Virus record (IMG/VR): IMGVR_UViG_3300017713_000049
Coordinates: 1-30,678 of that record
Source: a virus
Reading direction: 5' to 3' (one strand)
DNA: 30,678 bases
In this document: one piece after another, positions 1-10,534 of the stretch
How positions within the stretch are numbered: position 1 is the first letter of the stretch
How the letters are laid out: each line of letters opens with the position of its first letter
Program-made: the position numbers and the translations under genes
The notes under the pieces: model-generated
The model's database searches: none
What the model saw: only the letters and a program-made list of their open reading frames with translations
Told to the model about the DNA's origin: nothing

Positions 1-1
1 A

Positions 2-1786
2 AGTATTGCTATGATGGCCGCACAATCAGCCGCTTTAATTGAAGCCGGTGAAGAACAAGGAAAAGCAGGTAGAGCATTAAGAATGACTTATGCTAGATTA
101 GGTGCTGATACTTCCGGTGCGGCTACCGCATTAAATGATTTAGGTGTAGCAACAACAGAGGCTAATGGCTCTCTTAAACCAATGTCTGACATAATGAAGG
201 AACTAAATCCTAAATGGCAAACTTTTAATAGCGGTCAAAAACAGGCTATAGCACAACAAGTAGCAGGTAACAGACATTATGTAAGATTCATAAAATTAAT
301 GGAAGCATATGATAGAGTAATGCAATTAAATATGGAAGCCACAGAACAAACTGCGGCAGTTATGACAGAAGCAGGAGAAGCGGTAGGTTTCTTAGGAGAC
401 ATGATGGACAGTAATGCCGTTAAGTTAGATAGGGCTAGAGCAGAACTAGAATTAACTAATGCTACAATAGGTGATGTTTTTATACCCGGACAAATAGAAG
501 CAATAAATATACAAAATAGATTTAATCAAACTATAGTAGATACAATTGTAGCCTTAGATGGTTCAGAAAAAGGTTTAAGTAAATTATTCGGTTTAGGTAA
601 AGCCTTACAAACTACTTTTGCCCCTTTCTTTTCTGCTTTTATAAATGTAAAAGCAACAAACCTTGCTTTACTAACACAAGTTCAAATAGTAAGGGCTTTG
701 TCGGGAGTGCAATTAGGAAAATCTGCTAAAGAACAAAGTAACCACGCTCAAAATGAAGAGAATTTAAAAACTGAAAATCAATTAATAAAACTACAAACAG
801 ACTTAATGAAAAATCTTGTTTCGATAGAAAAAAACAGAGCGTTTATACAAAAACAAAACACTGAAGGCACTAAAAAATACGGGTTTACTGTTCATAAATT
901 AAATGTATCAAAGGAAAGATTAATTTTCTTAGAAAAACAACGAAAAGGACTTATTGAGCAGGAAATAATATTAACTGACCAACTAACACACGCTACAAAC
1001 GCATTAAACACTAGCAGTATGAAATTAAGTATGACTATGATGAAAATTAGTGGTATCTTTATGATTATAGATGTATCAGTTATGGCTTTATCTTCTTTAC
1101 TTGGTGATAAGTTAGTTATGGGAATAGACCTTGCTAGATTATCTATGATATTAATGGCTTTGACTATGGGATTCATGATGATTGAAACTATGATAACTAC
1201 AGGGGCTATAATAGCACAAACTGTTGCCATAAACGCAGATACTACTTCTAAGGTAGTTAATACTGCCGCTACAGGTGCATTGGGTAAAGCAACAATATTC
1301 TTGGCTAATGCAATTAACTTTGCCAAAAGAAGCCTTAAAAGTTTTTTAGTGTTTTCGGGTGTCGGTTTAGTCTTTTTAGCAGTAGGTCTAGCGATAGAAA
1401 AGTTACTACCTAAAAGCAAAGCCTTTGACGATGCTATGATTTCTAACACCGATTCAGTAGATGCTTTAAGTGCTTCGTTTGCAGACATGGAAGCAAATAT
1501 GGCATTAAGTGTAGGTTCAGATGTAGACTTTAGTGGTTTAGATTCTATGAAAAATAAAACACAAGAGTTTGCCAACGCTAGAGAAGAAATGTTCTTTGGT
1601 TTTAAAGCAGATGCAGTAACAGGAGATTTAGTTAAACAAGTTAAGCACACCGGAGTAGAAAATTTTGTAGCAAATACAGAAGTAATTATGACTAATAACT
1701 TTACAGGATTAACAAGTGATGAAATAGCAAATGAAGTTATTAGAAAAATACAACAAAAAGGTAGTGCAAGCGGTATGGTAATTTGA
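2..1786 (+). CDS. tail tape-measure protein, C-terminal part (TP901-like)
   Basis: Partial gene: the reading frame is open to the left edge, so the true start is outside the window. The first 130 visible residues match the conserved core of TP901-type phage tape-measure proteins: ALNDLGVATTEANGSLKPMS, then ELNPKWQTFNSGQKQAIAQQ followed by VAGNRHYVRF. These proteins set tail length and pass through the tail tube during DNA delivery. Residues of about 245-340 are charged and probably helical/coiled-coil. Three hydrophobic helices follow at about 340-365, 371-408 and 440-466, as expected for a tape measure that inserts into the host membrane. The gene ends 9 nt before the giant tail gene, the usual order in siphovirus-like tail modules. 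Family assignment is by recognition of the core pattern; the tail architecture is inferred from it. Confidence 0.88.
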   Translation, partial: SIAMMAAQSAALIEAGEEQGKAGRALRMTYARLGADTSGAATALNDLGVATTEANGSLKPMSDIMKELNPKWQTFNSGQKQAIAQQVAGNRHYVRFIKLMEAYDRVMQLNMEATEQTAAVMTEAGEAVGFLGDMMDSNAVKLDRARAELELTNATIGDVFIPGQIEAINIQNRFNQTIVDTIVALDGSEKGLSKLFGLGKALQTTFAPFFSAFINVKATNLALLTQVQIVRALSGVQLGKSAKEQSNHAQNEENLKTENQLIKLQTDLMKNLVSIEKNRAFIQKQNTEGTKKYGFTVHKLNVSKERLIFLEKQRKGLIEQEIILTDQLTHATNALNTSSMKLSMTMMKISGIFMIIDVSVMALSSLLGDKLVMGIDLARLSMILMALTMGFMMIETMITTGAIIAQTVAINADTTSKVVNTAATGALGKATIFLANAINFAKRSLKSFLVFSGVGLVFLAVGLAIEKLLPKSKAFDDAMISNTDSVDALSASFADMEANMALSVGSDVDFSGLDSMKNKTQEFANAREEMFFGFKADAVTGDLVKQVKHTGVENFVANTEVIMTNNFTGLTSDEIANEVIRKIQQKGSASGMVI

Positions 1787-1795
1787 GGTTATTGT

Positions 1796-4700
1796 ATGGT
1801 TCGTAGTGTCAAAGATAAATATGGTATATGGCTTACGGGCTATTATGATGATTTTACAGGGGCTAGAGCCATAGCAGAAGATACTAATTCTCCAAATAAT
1901 AAAACAGAATATTTAATGTACAAATCACATTTTGGTAATCCTTTAAATGGTGAGGCTACATTAAATCCTAGATACCGTTGGTGTATTTTAGATAGAGTTA
2001 GGGATAATTCTACTCTAACTTCCGGCGAGTTTTTTGCTAGTGCTACTAATAAATTATTACACAACAAAGGTTTGTTTGAATGGATTTCTTACGACCCTAT
2101 TAGAAATTTAAATGACACTTATCAAGGTAGGTCACAATTAGAATATCCCGATGGATTTACAAATGTTAATAAATTTAGAACTACACCAAATTCTACAACA
2201 GGACTTTATGGTAATGATGCTTACCAATTATTTTGTAATGGTCACGATACCTCTACTAGATATATAGTTCCTACGGGTACTATAGACAGTAGTTTTGCTA
2301 GAAGCGATATGGTAGGATATGGTGACGCTACTACTTTTGCTAACAAAACTTCGGGAAAAAATACTATCAGTACACACGCTAACATTACTAGAACTGCTAA
2401 AGCGCATTTGGCAGGTCATTGGATGGGAGAAACCATAAATTTTGGAAGTAGCGATACGGCGGCTGAGAATGTTTTTGCTACTGTAGAATCCCCTTCCGGT
2501 CAACCGTTTTTATGTGTACAAACTTGGGATAAAACAGGTAGTAATTCTACACCGTCAACACCTACTTTAATTTACGATGGTAGTTTAAACTCAAGAGATA
2601 CAGGTGATTGGTTACATTTTAGATTAGCAGTACGTTCGTTTAATGGTACAACAAATAGTCATGGTGCAGTAGTACCAAAAGTAACAATAAAAGCCGGGTT
2701 TAGCGGTAGCGTTACCGCTACTACTTTAACTGAGGGTAATTTATATGGTATGAACACATTTTTAGAAGACGGTCTTACAGGAACACCCGCTATTTCTTTT
2801 GATTTAGATTTATCAAATTACAACACACACCCTATGTTATATGACGGTAATAAAACTGCTATTAACAATACAACGGATAGTATGTGGATAGACGTAGACG
2901 TACACATAGATTACACAGATGGCGCACAAAAATTTAAAGTGTATCAAGATGGGGTATTGAAAAGCACTAATAATTTTGGGGCTACAAGAAATGCTAGTGC
3001 CATGTATGGTTGGGAAATATACACTCACCCACCACTTAATACTGATAAAACTGTAACTACTTTAATGTTAGATAGAGCCGCCGTATATAGGCCATTAACA
3101 GACGACCCATCCGGCAAAGAATTAAATCCTATGACCACATTAGATATTAATACTACTAATAATGGTATTTCTTCCGCAAATTTAAAATTTTTAGATGAAG
3201 CACAATACCATTCAGATAATCAATACGGATTTGAAACTACACAATATGACCAACAAATTTATAATTTGTTTAGTGGTGAATCTTTAAAAGAATGGTATAT
3301 GTTAGTGTTTGCAGGAGCAGGTGAAACAGGGTCTAAAGATATTGCCCGTATAGATAGACCAATATGGAAAGGGGTAATAACTAATTTAACCGTTAAAGAA
3401 AATTTACAAGATAGAGAAATACAAATAGAAGCACAAGACTCACTTAATATTCTAAACAAACAATTACCGCTATGGGAAGTAGGTCAAGGTGGTTTAAATA
3501 CAAGCGAAACAGGTAGTTTGTATTGGCACTACGAAGCAGAAGGTATGAAAGAGGTTATGAATATGGGCGCTAATAATTTAAAAACTTTAGCAGGTACATT
3601 AGGTAGAACACATATGGATTCTTATGAAAATAGAAGCGACCAAAGAACTCAACTACATTCCGGTCACCCTATACAAATATACAATAACGAAGATACTTTT
3701 GGGCCAAATAGTTTAGAGAATGATTATGAAGGTATGGGTGTAGATTATATATTTGAAGAAAGTAATGGTAAAATAACTTTTGTCATGACAGGAAATCCCG
3801 GTTTTGGTGTAGGGCAAACTGTAACTATAAAACATACAGGTATTAGCGGTTATGATGACGTATCTTTAGTTATTAATGCAGTTAACGATGTTACTACTGC
3901 CGGAGTTACACAAGAACACGTAACTTTTGATGCCGCTAATACTGCCGATATAGCAAGTAATATTCTTGATAATGATTTAGTTCATAATCTTAGTAATTGT
4001 GTAGTTTATGCAGGTAAATATATAGGCTCTAGTATAGAATATACAGACTCTAATTATATGACTCAAAGCGATTATTTAACTAGCCTAGCAGGTACATCAA
4101 GTGAGGAATATACTAGGTTTTTAAATTATATACATTTAATGGCTACACACCCTACTAGACATTATTTAGAAGATATTAATGTAATAGAAGGTGGTGAAAA
4201 TCATTATTTTGCTACAGGTTATTATTCTGTAGTAAATAATAATGGAACTGATACAACTATTTATGAAGGGCCACTAAGTATATCTACTCCGCCTAGTTAT
4301 ATAGGAGACACCGGAGAAGATATTTCTGAAACTGCTACTGCTAAATGGGTTGCTGACCCAAATACAGGAAAAATTATAGCGGCAGAAGTTTTAGATTCGG
4401 GGTATGGTTATACTTCTGTACCAACAGTAGGTTCTCTCTTAGGTGGTGTAGTTACTGCAAATAATAACGGAGTAAAAACTTTTGTAGAGTCTGCTTGGAA
4501 TACCACTTTAGCAAACGGAACTTATGAAAGTATTGCTACTACTGTTTCGGGCGCTTTAACTACTTTAGCCTCTAATTATACTGACGGACAAACACAACTG
4601 ACACTAACTGATGCTACAGGATTTAATAATAGTGGTACTATTACTGTAAACGGTGATGCTATAAGTTACAGTGGTAAAAGTGGTAATGTATTAACTGTAG

Positions 4701-7700
4701 CAGATTTAAATACTAACTATAGTGCAGGGGCTACTGTAGTAAGAACTAATAATGTAACAGGTTCGGGTTGTAAGTTAGACATTACTGTATCGGGTAATGA
4801 AGTAACATCTATAGAAATAGCACAAACTATATCTGCACATACATATAACCTTAAAAACTTTGGCAAAAACTATCTTATAAACAGTAGAATAACTGCTCAA
4901 ATACCACTAGCAAGTGGTTTAGGAAATGGTAATGTTACTTCTAAAATTACCGCTATAACAGATGACGCACAATTTGAAGAAATTATGGGTGGAGAAGCAA
5001 TATCAGATACTTTCACTCTTTGTTTAGATGTAGACCCTAATCTTAGGGCAGGAGAACATTTTGTATTTTTAGGAGAAAGGCATGAAATTAAAAGTATAAA
5101 AAAGATTTTTAATTATCATAGTACGTCTAATTATAATTATGGTATAGGTGCTAACACCGCAACTTATTTGTGGCAAATACAAACTTATACTCCCTATGAA
5201 GGTAGTGTTTTTGGTATAGAGTATGGTACTTGGATTAATAATGATGGTTTATTAAGCGGTAACGACAGGAAAAACTTAACAACAGTAACAGGTGGGGTTA
5301 TTACTCCCGCACCAACAAGTGAAGATGTTTCTAATAGAGTTTCACACGCAGTATGGATGAGAGATTTACCTTTATCTTTGTGGTTTCAATATCATTTTGG
5401 TGAAATAAAATATTCTGCTATTACTACATCGGTAGTTCCTAGCACTACTGCCGCAAACGCTAATCAAATAGAAGTAACTCAAGCATCTTTTAATGCCGCA
5501 CCTACACACGGAGTAATACAAATACAAAGACCTGTAAAATCAGCAACACATACTACACAAAAAATGATTAATGATTTTGCTATCTATCGTCATAAATGGC
5601 ATGACACAGGCAACAGTAAATATTATTTAGCGGGTGTTAAGTATATTAGCCTAAATCATGCGGGAACAGGAAAAAATTGGCAAACCTCTTTAACTCAAAT
5701 ATCAGAAGCAACAAAGGTTAGCGTGTTAGATTTAAGAACCGATTATAAACATATGTGGGTATTGTGGGCTGACATGAGAAATGATGGTACTGCTGATGCT
5801 GATGGTGGATTAAGAAAAAAATCTTTCGGTCTTGTTTCTCCTAAAATGGACAATTATTCATTAAAATTACTGTTTGAAGATGACCTTGACGAAGAAGGAA
5901 ATCCTAGAGTATTTACAGAATTAAAACAAAGCGAAGATTATGATATATGGGAAGTAGATTCTACTTTAGATGATAGTACAGATGGCCCTTTTTCCCGTCC
6001 TCTTGATTATACTAATCAACAAACTTGTACTCTTCTTAACGAAGGTGGTGGTAATACAAGTAATGGTACTTTAAAGGTAAGAGTAACAAAAGCAAGTCAT
6101 GGTTTATCTAACGGAGATTATGTAGGTATATGGAATGCAAGTCAAAGTGGACACAACGGTATATTTCAAATAACAGACGCTTCAAATAGCGGTTATTTTA
6201 TTATAGATAATATTTATTTAGGTAATGATACAGGTGGTAATGGTGGTATAAAATACGCAATAACTTACGGCAGTTCTACAGATTTGAGTGTGTATAGAGA
6301 TTGGCATGAAAAAGGCGGCTCTATGATATTAATAGATACTTCTAAATTTTTTAATCTTAATACTTTAGCAAATAATGGTAGTATAAATCAAGAGGTAGGT
6401 GGTAGAACTAATTTAGAAGATTATTATGCTATTAGTAGAGGTGATGTAGCACTTATAGATAATTATTATAAATACGCTCCATCTACTACATTAAGCACAG
6501 ACGTTAATTATAAAAAACACGACTATACTTCTCAAATAGTAGGTGACAATACTACATTAGCAAGCAATATTTCTAAAGGTCACTTTTGGGTAGAGCCTAC
6601 TGATGTTACTATATTTTTAGATAACGGTATAGGTAGAATTAAAGGTTTTAAAAATGATTCTAATTCTAATTATATGTTTAGTTGGAATAATAAACTTAAT
6701 ACCGCAGAAACAAGCGCTTTTACCTCTTATGTTACCCCTACTATTGGAGATTCGTATTGGGTTTTAACAGATAGTGATGCTACTTTTATTTCTGACGGTA
6801 TCAAAGCAGGAATGTATATTAAAAATAATACAAAACCGTTAGTAAGAGGTACTTTAACAAGTTACGCTACACATTTTATTCAAGACTTTTATTACAGAAT
6901 AAGAAAAGTTGATAGCGAAACAGTATTGTGGGTAGAAAAAGTTAGTTATTTACCATATAACCCCTTTGCCAATATCCCTAACACAAGAGATACTTTGCTT
7001 GCTATAGCCGGAGAATCATTCACAAATACTACTGTAGGACTAAGAAGAAAATATATTACTGCCCAAGATATTACTGATGGTTGGAGTGCTACATCTTCTT
7101 ATACAATACCTGCCCAATTAGCCGGAGTAGTTATTGAAAGTGCTACTAATATTACTACCGATAGTACGTGGTCAGCATCAGAAATAGAGAATGCGTTTAG
7201 AAGTCACATAAGTAACTCTAACTTAGTTGACAATATAGATACTCCTTTTTCAAAAGTACAAATATCTAATAGCGATTATATTGAAGTAGAAGTATATAAC
7301 AATGTAGCATCACAATTTGCTTACAGATTAATGATGAAAATAGATGGTGCTATAGAATCTCCTAACAACGGTACTTTCTATAATAGTGATAAACTTAGAA
7401 CTTTATGGTCAGCAGGTATGGCTGATACTTGGTGGTCTAACACTAAATACCCATGCGTTTTTGACATTAATAATGTGCCTATTACAAACCTTATGACTAC
7501 TTATGATACTAAATCAGAAAGTGATTCTTATGGCGGTGTATTAAATACACAAAATAAGACCGTATATAGCACTATACAAAACATACAGAAACTATCGGGA
7601 GTAGGAACTACTAATAATTTAGAAACTTCTTTTTCATATTTAATAGGTAGAGACAACAAATTAGAATTAAGACCAAAATACAATAGCGGTCATAGTATTA

Positions 7701-9784
7701 CTAGGGAAGGTATAAAATTATCTAATATGGAAATACAATCTAACACAAATGTAGAAAATGTTAGAGTTTATTATAATGACAACAAAGACTTTGTAGATTT
7801 CCCTAAACCTAATTTGTCTGATACTACTTCTTGGTTTATAGAATCTAACTCTAGTGTTAGAACACAAAAAGAAGCAGAACAATTAGCCAAAGAAATTTAT
7901 AGAAAAAAGAAACAAAATAATATTCTTTTAGAAATTAGCCCTATTAGAGCAGTAAATGACAAAGATGCTATGTTAGATGGTGGTAGATATGGATATATTT
8001 CAGACCCACAAATAGCGTTTCAAGGAAATAACGATGACAGTTTAGGAACAGGTTGGTGTTGGACTATTTTAGGAACAGGGGGCTTATTATTTCCCGGTAT
8101 GGTTAATGCTCTTGACGGTAATCTAGGTAGCGCCCCTACTACCACATTATATAATAGAATAGGAACAGGTAGTATGCCTTCTTATAGTGCGACATTAGGC
8201 ACTTCTGATAACTATACATGGTATGGTTCTAGGTCAGTTTCTAAAGCAGTACAAATTGTACATATTAGTAAGGATACTCCTAAAGTTAGTGCTACTACAG
8301 GAGAAAAATTAAGGGTTATAGTATCTCTTAAACCCGATGGTACTAATACTGATGTAAATACTTTAAACTTTAAAGTTTGGTTGGCTGATTATTCTTTTGA
8401 TAACTCTACTGCTACTACCCCCTCTAATGCGGCGGCTAGATTAAATGCTACTTTAGCCACTAATGGTAGTGTTTCTCAAGAAGTAAAACATAGTGGGTTT
8501 TACGAATTAGATGTACCGTCTTCATATGGTACAGGAACAATAGTATTTTCTTTTAACTCTGAATATTGTCGTGACCTTGTAAGAAGTAGGTGTGGTTCTA
8601 CTAACACACACAAAAACGCCCATGATATAGCAGGGATAGATTTAGGCTCTACTTTTAATACAAATAGTATTTTCCCATTAGGGGCTAGACAATATACAGA
8701 ATTTAAAGGTGGTATAGGACTATATAGAAATGAATGGTATGCCCCACAATTACATATTGTAGATGACCTTACTTATATTCCTGCTACTTATGTTTCTTAT
8801 ACAGATGCTTCACATAGTCTAAATAACGAAACTTTAGTTATACAAGATATTGATTGGTCAGTAAAAGCAGGTAACGTAGAAAAAATTAATTTAACATTAG
8901 AAAGAGATGAGTCTCGTTCTGCTTCGGGTATAGTACCATACATACTAGATAACTTACCTGTTAACTCACACCAAGAAAGTGTAACTGTTGTAGACATTCC
9001 TTTGCCGCCGGCAGAAACTATTGTCGAAGATATTACAGAAAACGATAATCAAAACATTAATGGTATGAATCCATTTATAGATTTTCCACCTAACTCTAAT
9101 CTTATATCCCCTAATTCTGTTAGTCAAGGTTTTTATCAAAACCAAGTAGGTAGTATGAATATGGGTGGTAGTATGTTTACCCCACAAACAGGACATCAAA
9201 TTTTAGGGCAAATGAGAGTACCTAGTACACTATCTTCTATGAGAGGACAACAAGGTGGATTGACACCACATCTTTATTCCGGTTCAGCAATTACAGACGG
9301 TGATTCTTTTGCTTTGCCCGGAAGTGGGAAGACGCAATCAGTAACAGATTTAGCAGAATCGGGTAGTGAACAGAAAAAATATGACACTACGCACGCAGTT
9401 AAATTTAATGTACCTACACCTTCTGATGCTATTAATGATGATATAAATGTAACTGCTAGTTTACAGTTACAAGAAGGTACAGGAGTAGGTAAAAAAGCAG
9501 TATTGGATATAGATGTTAGATGTAAAGAAACAAACACAAGAATACAAGATAGTGTAGTAGTCTCTACAGGCAAACAAATTAATGTAGAGTTAATATCTAC
9601 CCAATCCTTAGCAGGTGTAGTTACTCCCGGTAATAATATAGAGGTTATAGTAAGTAGAAGAGGTGGTAAAGCAAAAGATAATGCTAAATACCAAAGCGTA
9701 CAAGTTTCTAATCTTAACGTTAATTTTAGGAGAGCCGCAGTAGTAGCAGATTCCCCTTCTACTGAATTTGTACCTTATTCTTGA
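1796..9784 (+). CDS. giant tail hub/adhesin-like protein (2662 aa)
   Basis: Very large protein starting at an ATG preceded by GAGGT, directly after the tape-measure gene; this position is typical for distal tail, hub or receptor-binding proteins. Residues about 360-432 look like a LamG/concanavalin-like sandwich (DYTDGAQKFKVYQDGVL). Residues about 443-562 contain a baseplate-like segment ending ITNLTVKENLQDREIQIEAQ. Residues about 922-982 hold a small beta module common in phage structural proteins (QLTLTDATGFNNSGTITVNG). Residues about 1420-1485 resemble another beta module (THGLSNGDYVG type, here SHGLSNGDYVGIW). Residues about 1940-2060 recall a tail-hub domain (GRDNKLELRPKYN, later a Lys-rich helix and an SPIRAVN strand). 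A Pro/Asn/Met/Gly-rich linker (about 2400-2500) leads to a C-terminal beta domain (about 2530-2662). Ser, Thr, Asn and Gly dominate throughout. Probable role: tail tip and host recognition. The exact domain set is inference. Confidence 0.7.
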   Translation: MVRSVKDKYGIWLTGYYDDFTGARAIAEDTNSPNNKTEYLMYKSHFGNPLNGEATLNPRYRWCILDRVRDNSTLTSGEFFASATNKLLHNKGLFEWISYDPIRNLNDTYQGRSQLEYPDGFTNVNKFRTTPNSTTGLYGNDAYQLFCNGHDTSTRYIVPTGTIDSSFARSDMVGYGDATTFANKTSGKNTISTHANITRTAKAHLAGHWMGETINFGSSDTAAENVFATVESPSGQPFLCVQTWDKTGSNSTPSTPTLIYDGSLNSRDTGDWLHFRLAVRSFNGTTNSHGAVVPKVTIKAGFSGSVTATTLTEGNLYGMNTFLEDGLTGTPAISFDLDLSNYNTHPMLYDGNKTAINNTTDSMWIDVDVHIDYTDGAQKFKVYQDGVLKSTNNFGATRNASAMYGWEIYTHPPLNTDKTVTTLMLDRAAVYRPLTDDPSGKELNPMTTLDINTTNNGISSANLKFLDEAQYHSDNQYGFETTQYDQQIYNLFSGESLKEWYMLVFAGAGETGSKDIARIDRPIWKGVITNLTVKENLQDREIQIEAQDSLNILNKQLPLWEVGQGGLNTSETGSLYWHYEAEGMKEVMNMGANNLKTLAGTLGRTHMDSYENRSDQRTQLHSGHPIQIYNNEDTFGPNSLENDYEGMGVDYIFEESNGKITFVMTGNPGFGVGQTVTIKHTGISGYDDVSLVINAVNDVTTAGVTQEHVTFDAANTADIASNILDNDLVHNLSNCVVYAGKYIGSSIEYTDSNYMTQSDYLTSLAGTSSEEYTRFLNYIHLMATHPTRHYLEDINVIEGGENHYFATGYYSVVNNNGTDTTIYEGPLSISTPPSYIGDTGEDISETATAKWVADPNTGKIIAAEVLDSGYGYTSVPTVGSLLGGVVTANNNGVKTFVESAWNTTLANGTYESIATTVSGALTTLASNYTDGQTQLTLTDATGFNNSGTITVNGDAISYSGKSGNVLTVADLNTNYSAGATVVRTNNVTGSGCKLDITVSGNEVTSIEIAQTISAHTYNLKNFGKNYLINSRITAQIPLASGLGNGNVTSKITAITDDAQFEEIMGGEAISDTFTLCLDVDPNLRAGEHFVFLGERHEIKSIKKIFNYHSTSNYNYGIGANTATYLWQIQTYTPYEGSVFGIEYGTWINNDGLLSGNDRKNLTTVTGGVITPAPTSEDVSNRVSHAVWMRDLPLSLWFQYHFGEIKYSAITTSVVPSTTAANANQIEVTQASFNAAPTHGVIQIQRPVKSATHTTQKMINDFAIYRHKWHDTGNSKYYLAGVKYISLNHAGTGKNWQTSLTQISEATKVSVLDLRTDYKHMWVLWADMRNDGTADADGGLRKKSFGLVSPKMDNYSLKLLFEDDLDEEGNPRVFTELKQSEDYDIWEVDSTLDDSTDGPFSRPLDYTNQQTCTLLNEGGGNTSNGTLKVRVTKASHGLSNGDYVGIWNASQSGHNGIFQITDASNSGYFIIDNIYLGNDTGGNGGIKYAITYGSSTDLSVYRDWHEKGGSMILIDTSKFFNLNTLANNGSINQEVGGRTNLEDYYAISRGDVALIDNYYKYAPSTTLSTDVNYKKHDYTSQIVGDNTTLASNISKGHFWVEPTDVTIFLDNGIGRIKGFKNDSNSNYMFSWNNKLNTAETSAFTSYVTPTIGDSYWVLTDSDATFISDGIKAGMYIKNNTKPLVRGTLTSYATHFIQDFYYRIRKVDSETVLWVEKVSYLPYNPFANIPNTRDTLLAIAGESFTNTTVGLRRKYITAQDITDGWSATSSYTIPAQLAGVVIESATNITTDSTWSASEIENAFRSHISNSNLVDNIDTPFSKVQISNSDYIEVEVYNNVASQFAYRLMMKIDGAIESPNNGTFYNSDKLRTLWSAGMADTWWSNTKYPCVFDINNVPITNLMTTYDTKSESDSYGGVLNTQNKTVYSTIQNIQKLSGVGTTNNLETSFSYLIGRDNKLELRPKYNSGHSITREGIKLSNMEIQSNTNVENVRVYYNDNKDFVDFPKPNLSDTTSWFIESNSSVRTQKEAEQLAKEIYRKKKQNNILLEISPIRAVNDKDAMLDGGRYGYISDPQIAFQGNNDDSLGTGWCWTILGTGGLLFPGMVNALDGNLGSAPTTTLYNRIGTGSMPSYSATLGTSDNYTWYGSRSVSKAVQIVHISKDTPKVSATTGEKLRVIVSLKPDGTNTDVNTLNFKVWLADYSFDNSTATTPSNAAARLNATLATNGSVSQEVKHSGFYELDVPSSYGTGTIVFSFNSEYCRDLVRSRCGSTNTHKNAHDIAGIDLGSTFNTNSIFPLGARQYTEFKGGIGLYRNEWYAPQLHIVDDLTYIPATYVSYTDASHSLNNETLVIQDIDWSVKAGNVEKINLTLERDESRSASGIVPYILDNLPVNSHQESVTVVDIPLPPAETIVEDITENDNQNINGMNPFIDFPPNSNLISPNSVSQGFYQNQVGSMNMGGSMFTPQTGHQILGQMRVPSTLSSMRGQQGGLTPHLYSGSAITDGDSFALPGSGKTQSVTDLAESGSEQKKYDTTHAVKFNVPTPSDAINDDINVTASLQLQEGTGVGKKAVLDIDVRCKETNTRIQDSVVVSTGKQINVELISTQSLAGVVTPGNNIEVIVSRRGGKAKDNAKYQSVQVSNLNVNFRRAAVVADSPSTEFVPYS

Positions 9785-10500
9785 TTAAATTTATCTCGTA
9801 ACGATAGAATTTTCTGAGCCTTTTTTCTACCTATACCTTCTACTTCCATAAGTGCTTTTTGTGTTCTTCTACTGTGTAATATCTGTGGAATGCTACCAAA
9901 TTTTTGTAATAAATCTACTGCCATAACAGGTGTTATACCCGCTAAAGTAGTTAGTACCGCTACTCTATCATCAAATACAGGCTCAGAGTGTGCTTTTCTT
10001 ACAAAATCCGGTAAGCGATTAATTTGTGCGCCACCATCTAAAGTCATCTGTGTATGATTAACTACTAACCAATCACAAAACGAATCCATACTAGGTAATT
10101 CCATGTACATTATATTAGGAAACCTTTGATAGAATGTAAGTTTAAATTGATTAATAACTTTTTGCATTTTTGTCATCTCGATTGCCATTTTCTGTGCCGT
10201 AGGTCTGCCATGTACGTAGGGTTTTAATTTGGTGTTGTAAACCACAAGGAATGGCTTATCAAAGTTTTCTTCTAAGTCTCTCAATTGGTCTAAGATAGTT
10301 CTAGTTCTACCTATACCTAGAATACTTCTATACAAATCGTTAATCTCCTTAGCCTCTACACCCCATTGGCCTATCACATAGTCTGCTGACTTCAATCGCT
10401 TAATCTTAGCCCTACCATCGGGAGATTTAGAGAAGTCTCCCATTCTCATTAAGAGTTTTTGCTTAACTTTTTCATTCTCGCGGTCATCAATGATTAACAC
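9775..10500 (-). CDS. ERCC4/XPF-family nuclease with C-terminal helix-hairpin-helix
   Basis: The 241-residue protein has the XPF-type catalytic layout: IIDDRE at residues 3-8, SADY at 38-41, and EAKEIND at 49-55. The last corresponds to the family signature ERK-x3-D, with Ala in place of Arg. A C-terminal tandem helix-hairpin-helix follows (LAGITPVMAVDLLQKFGSI, then MEVEGIGRKKAQKIL). Family members cut branched DNA at ss/ds junctions; here a role in replication-fork or recombination-intermediate processing is inferred. No helicase domain is fused, so it resembles the nuclease-only forms. The start is GTG, with no ribosome binding site; a TATA box lies exactly 30 nt upstream, suggesting a leaderless message. 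Its last codons overlap the end of the convergent giant tail gene by 10 bp. Family is confident; substrate is not visible. Confidence 0.9.
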   Translation of the reverse strand: MLIIDDRENEKVKQKLLMRMGDFSKSPDGRAKIKRLKSADYVIGQWGVEAKEINDLYRSILGIGRTRTILDQLRDLEENFDKPFLVVYNTKLKPYVHGRPTAQKMAIEMTKMQKVINQFKLTFYQRFPNIMYMELPSMDSFCDWLVVNHTQMTLDGGAQINRLPDFVRKAHSEPVFDDRVAVLTTLAGITPVMAVDLLQKFGSIPQILHSRRTQKALMEVEGIGRKKAQKILSLRDKFNQE

Positions 10501-10522
10501 AATTATTGGTAACTATAAAGCC

Positions 10523-10530
10523 TATATAAA
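10523..10530 (-). promoter_or_regulatory. TATA box of ERCC4 nuclease gene
   Basis: TTTATATA on the minus strand in the 34-nt gap after the primase gene. Its first T is 30 nt before the GTG start at 10500, the spacing expected if transcription begins at the start codon. A second TATA-like TTTATAG follows. The AAGTATGA box seen at other promoters of this window is absent. Confidence 0.6.
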
Positions 10531-10534
10531 AGGT

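Noticed and set aside
892-1650. 252-residue open frame on the minus strand inside the tape-measure gene
   Set aside because: It mirrors the tape-measure reading frame, is low-complexity hydrophobic/Ser-rich, and lies opposite a gene with clear family motifs.
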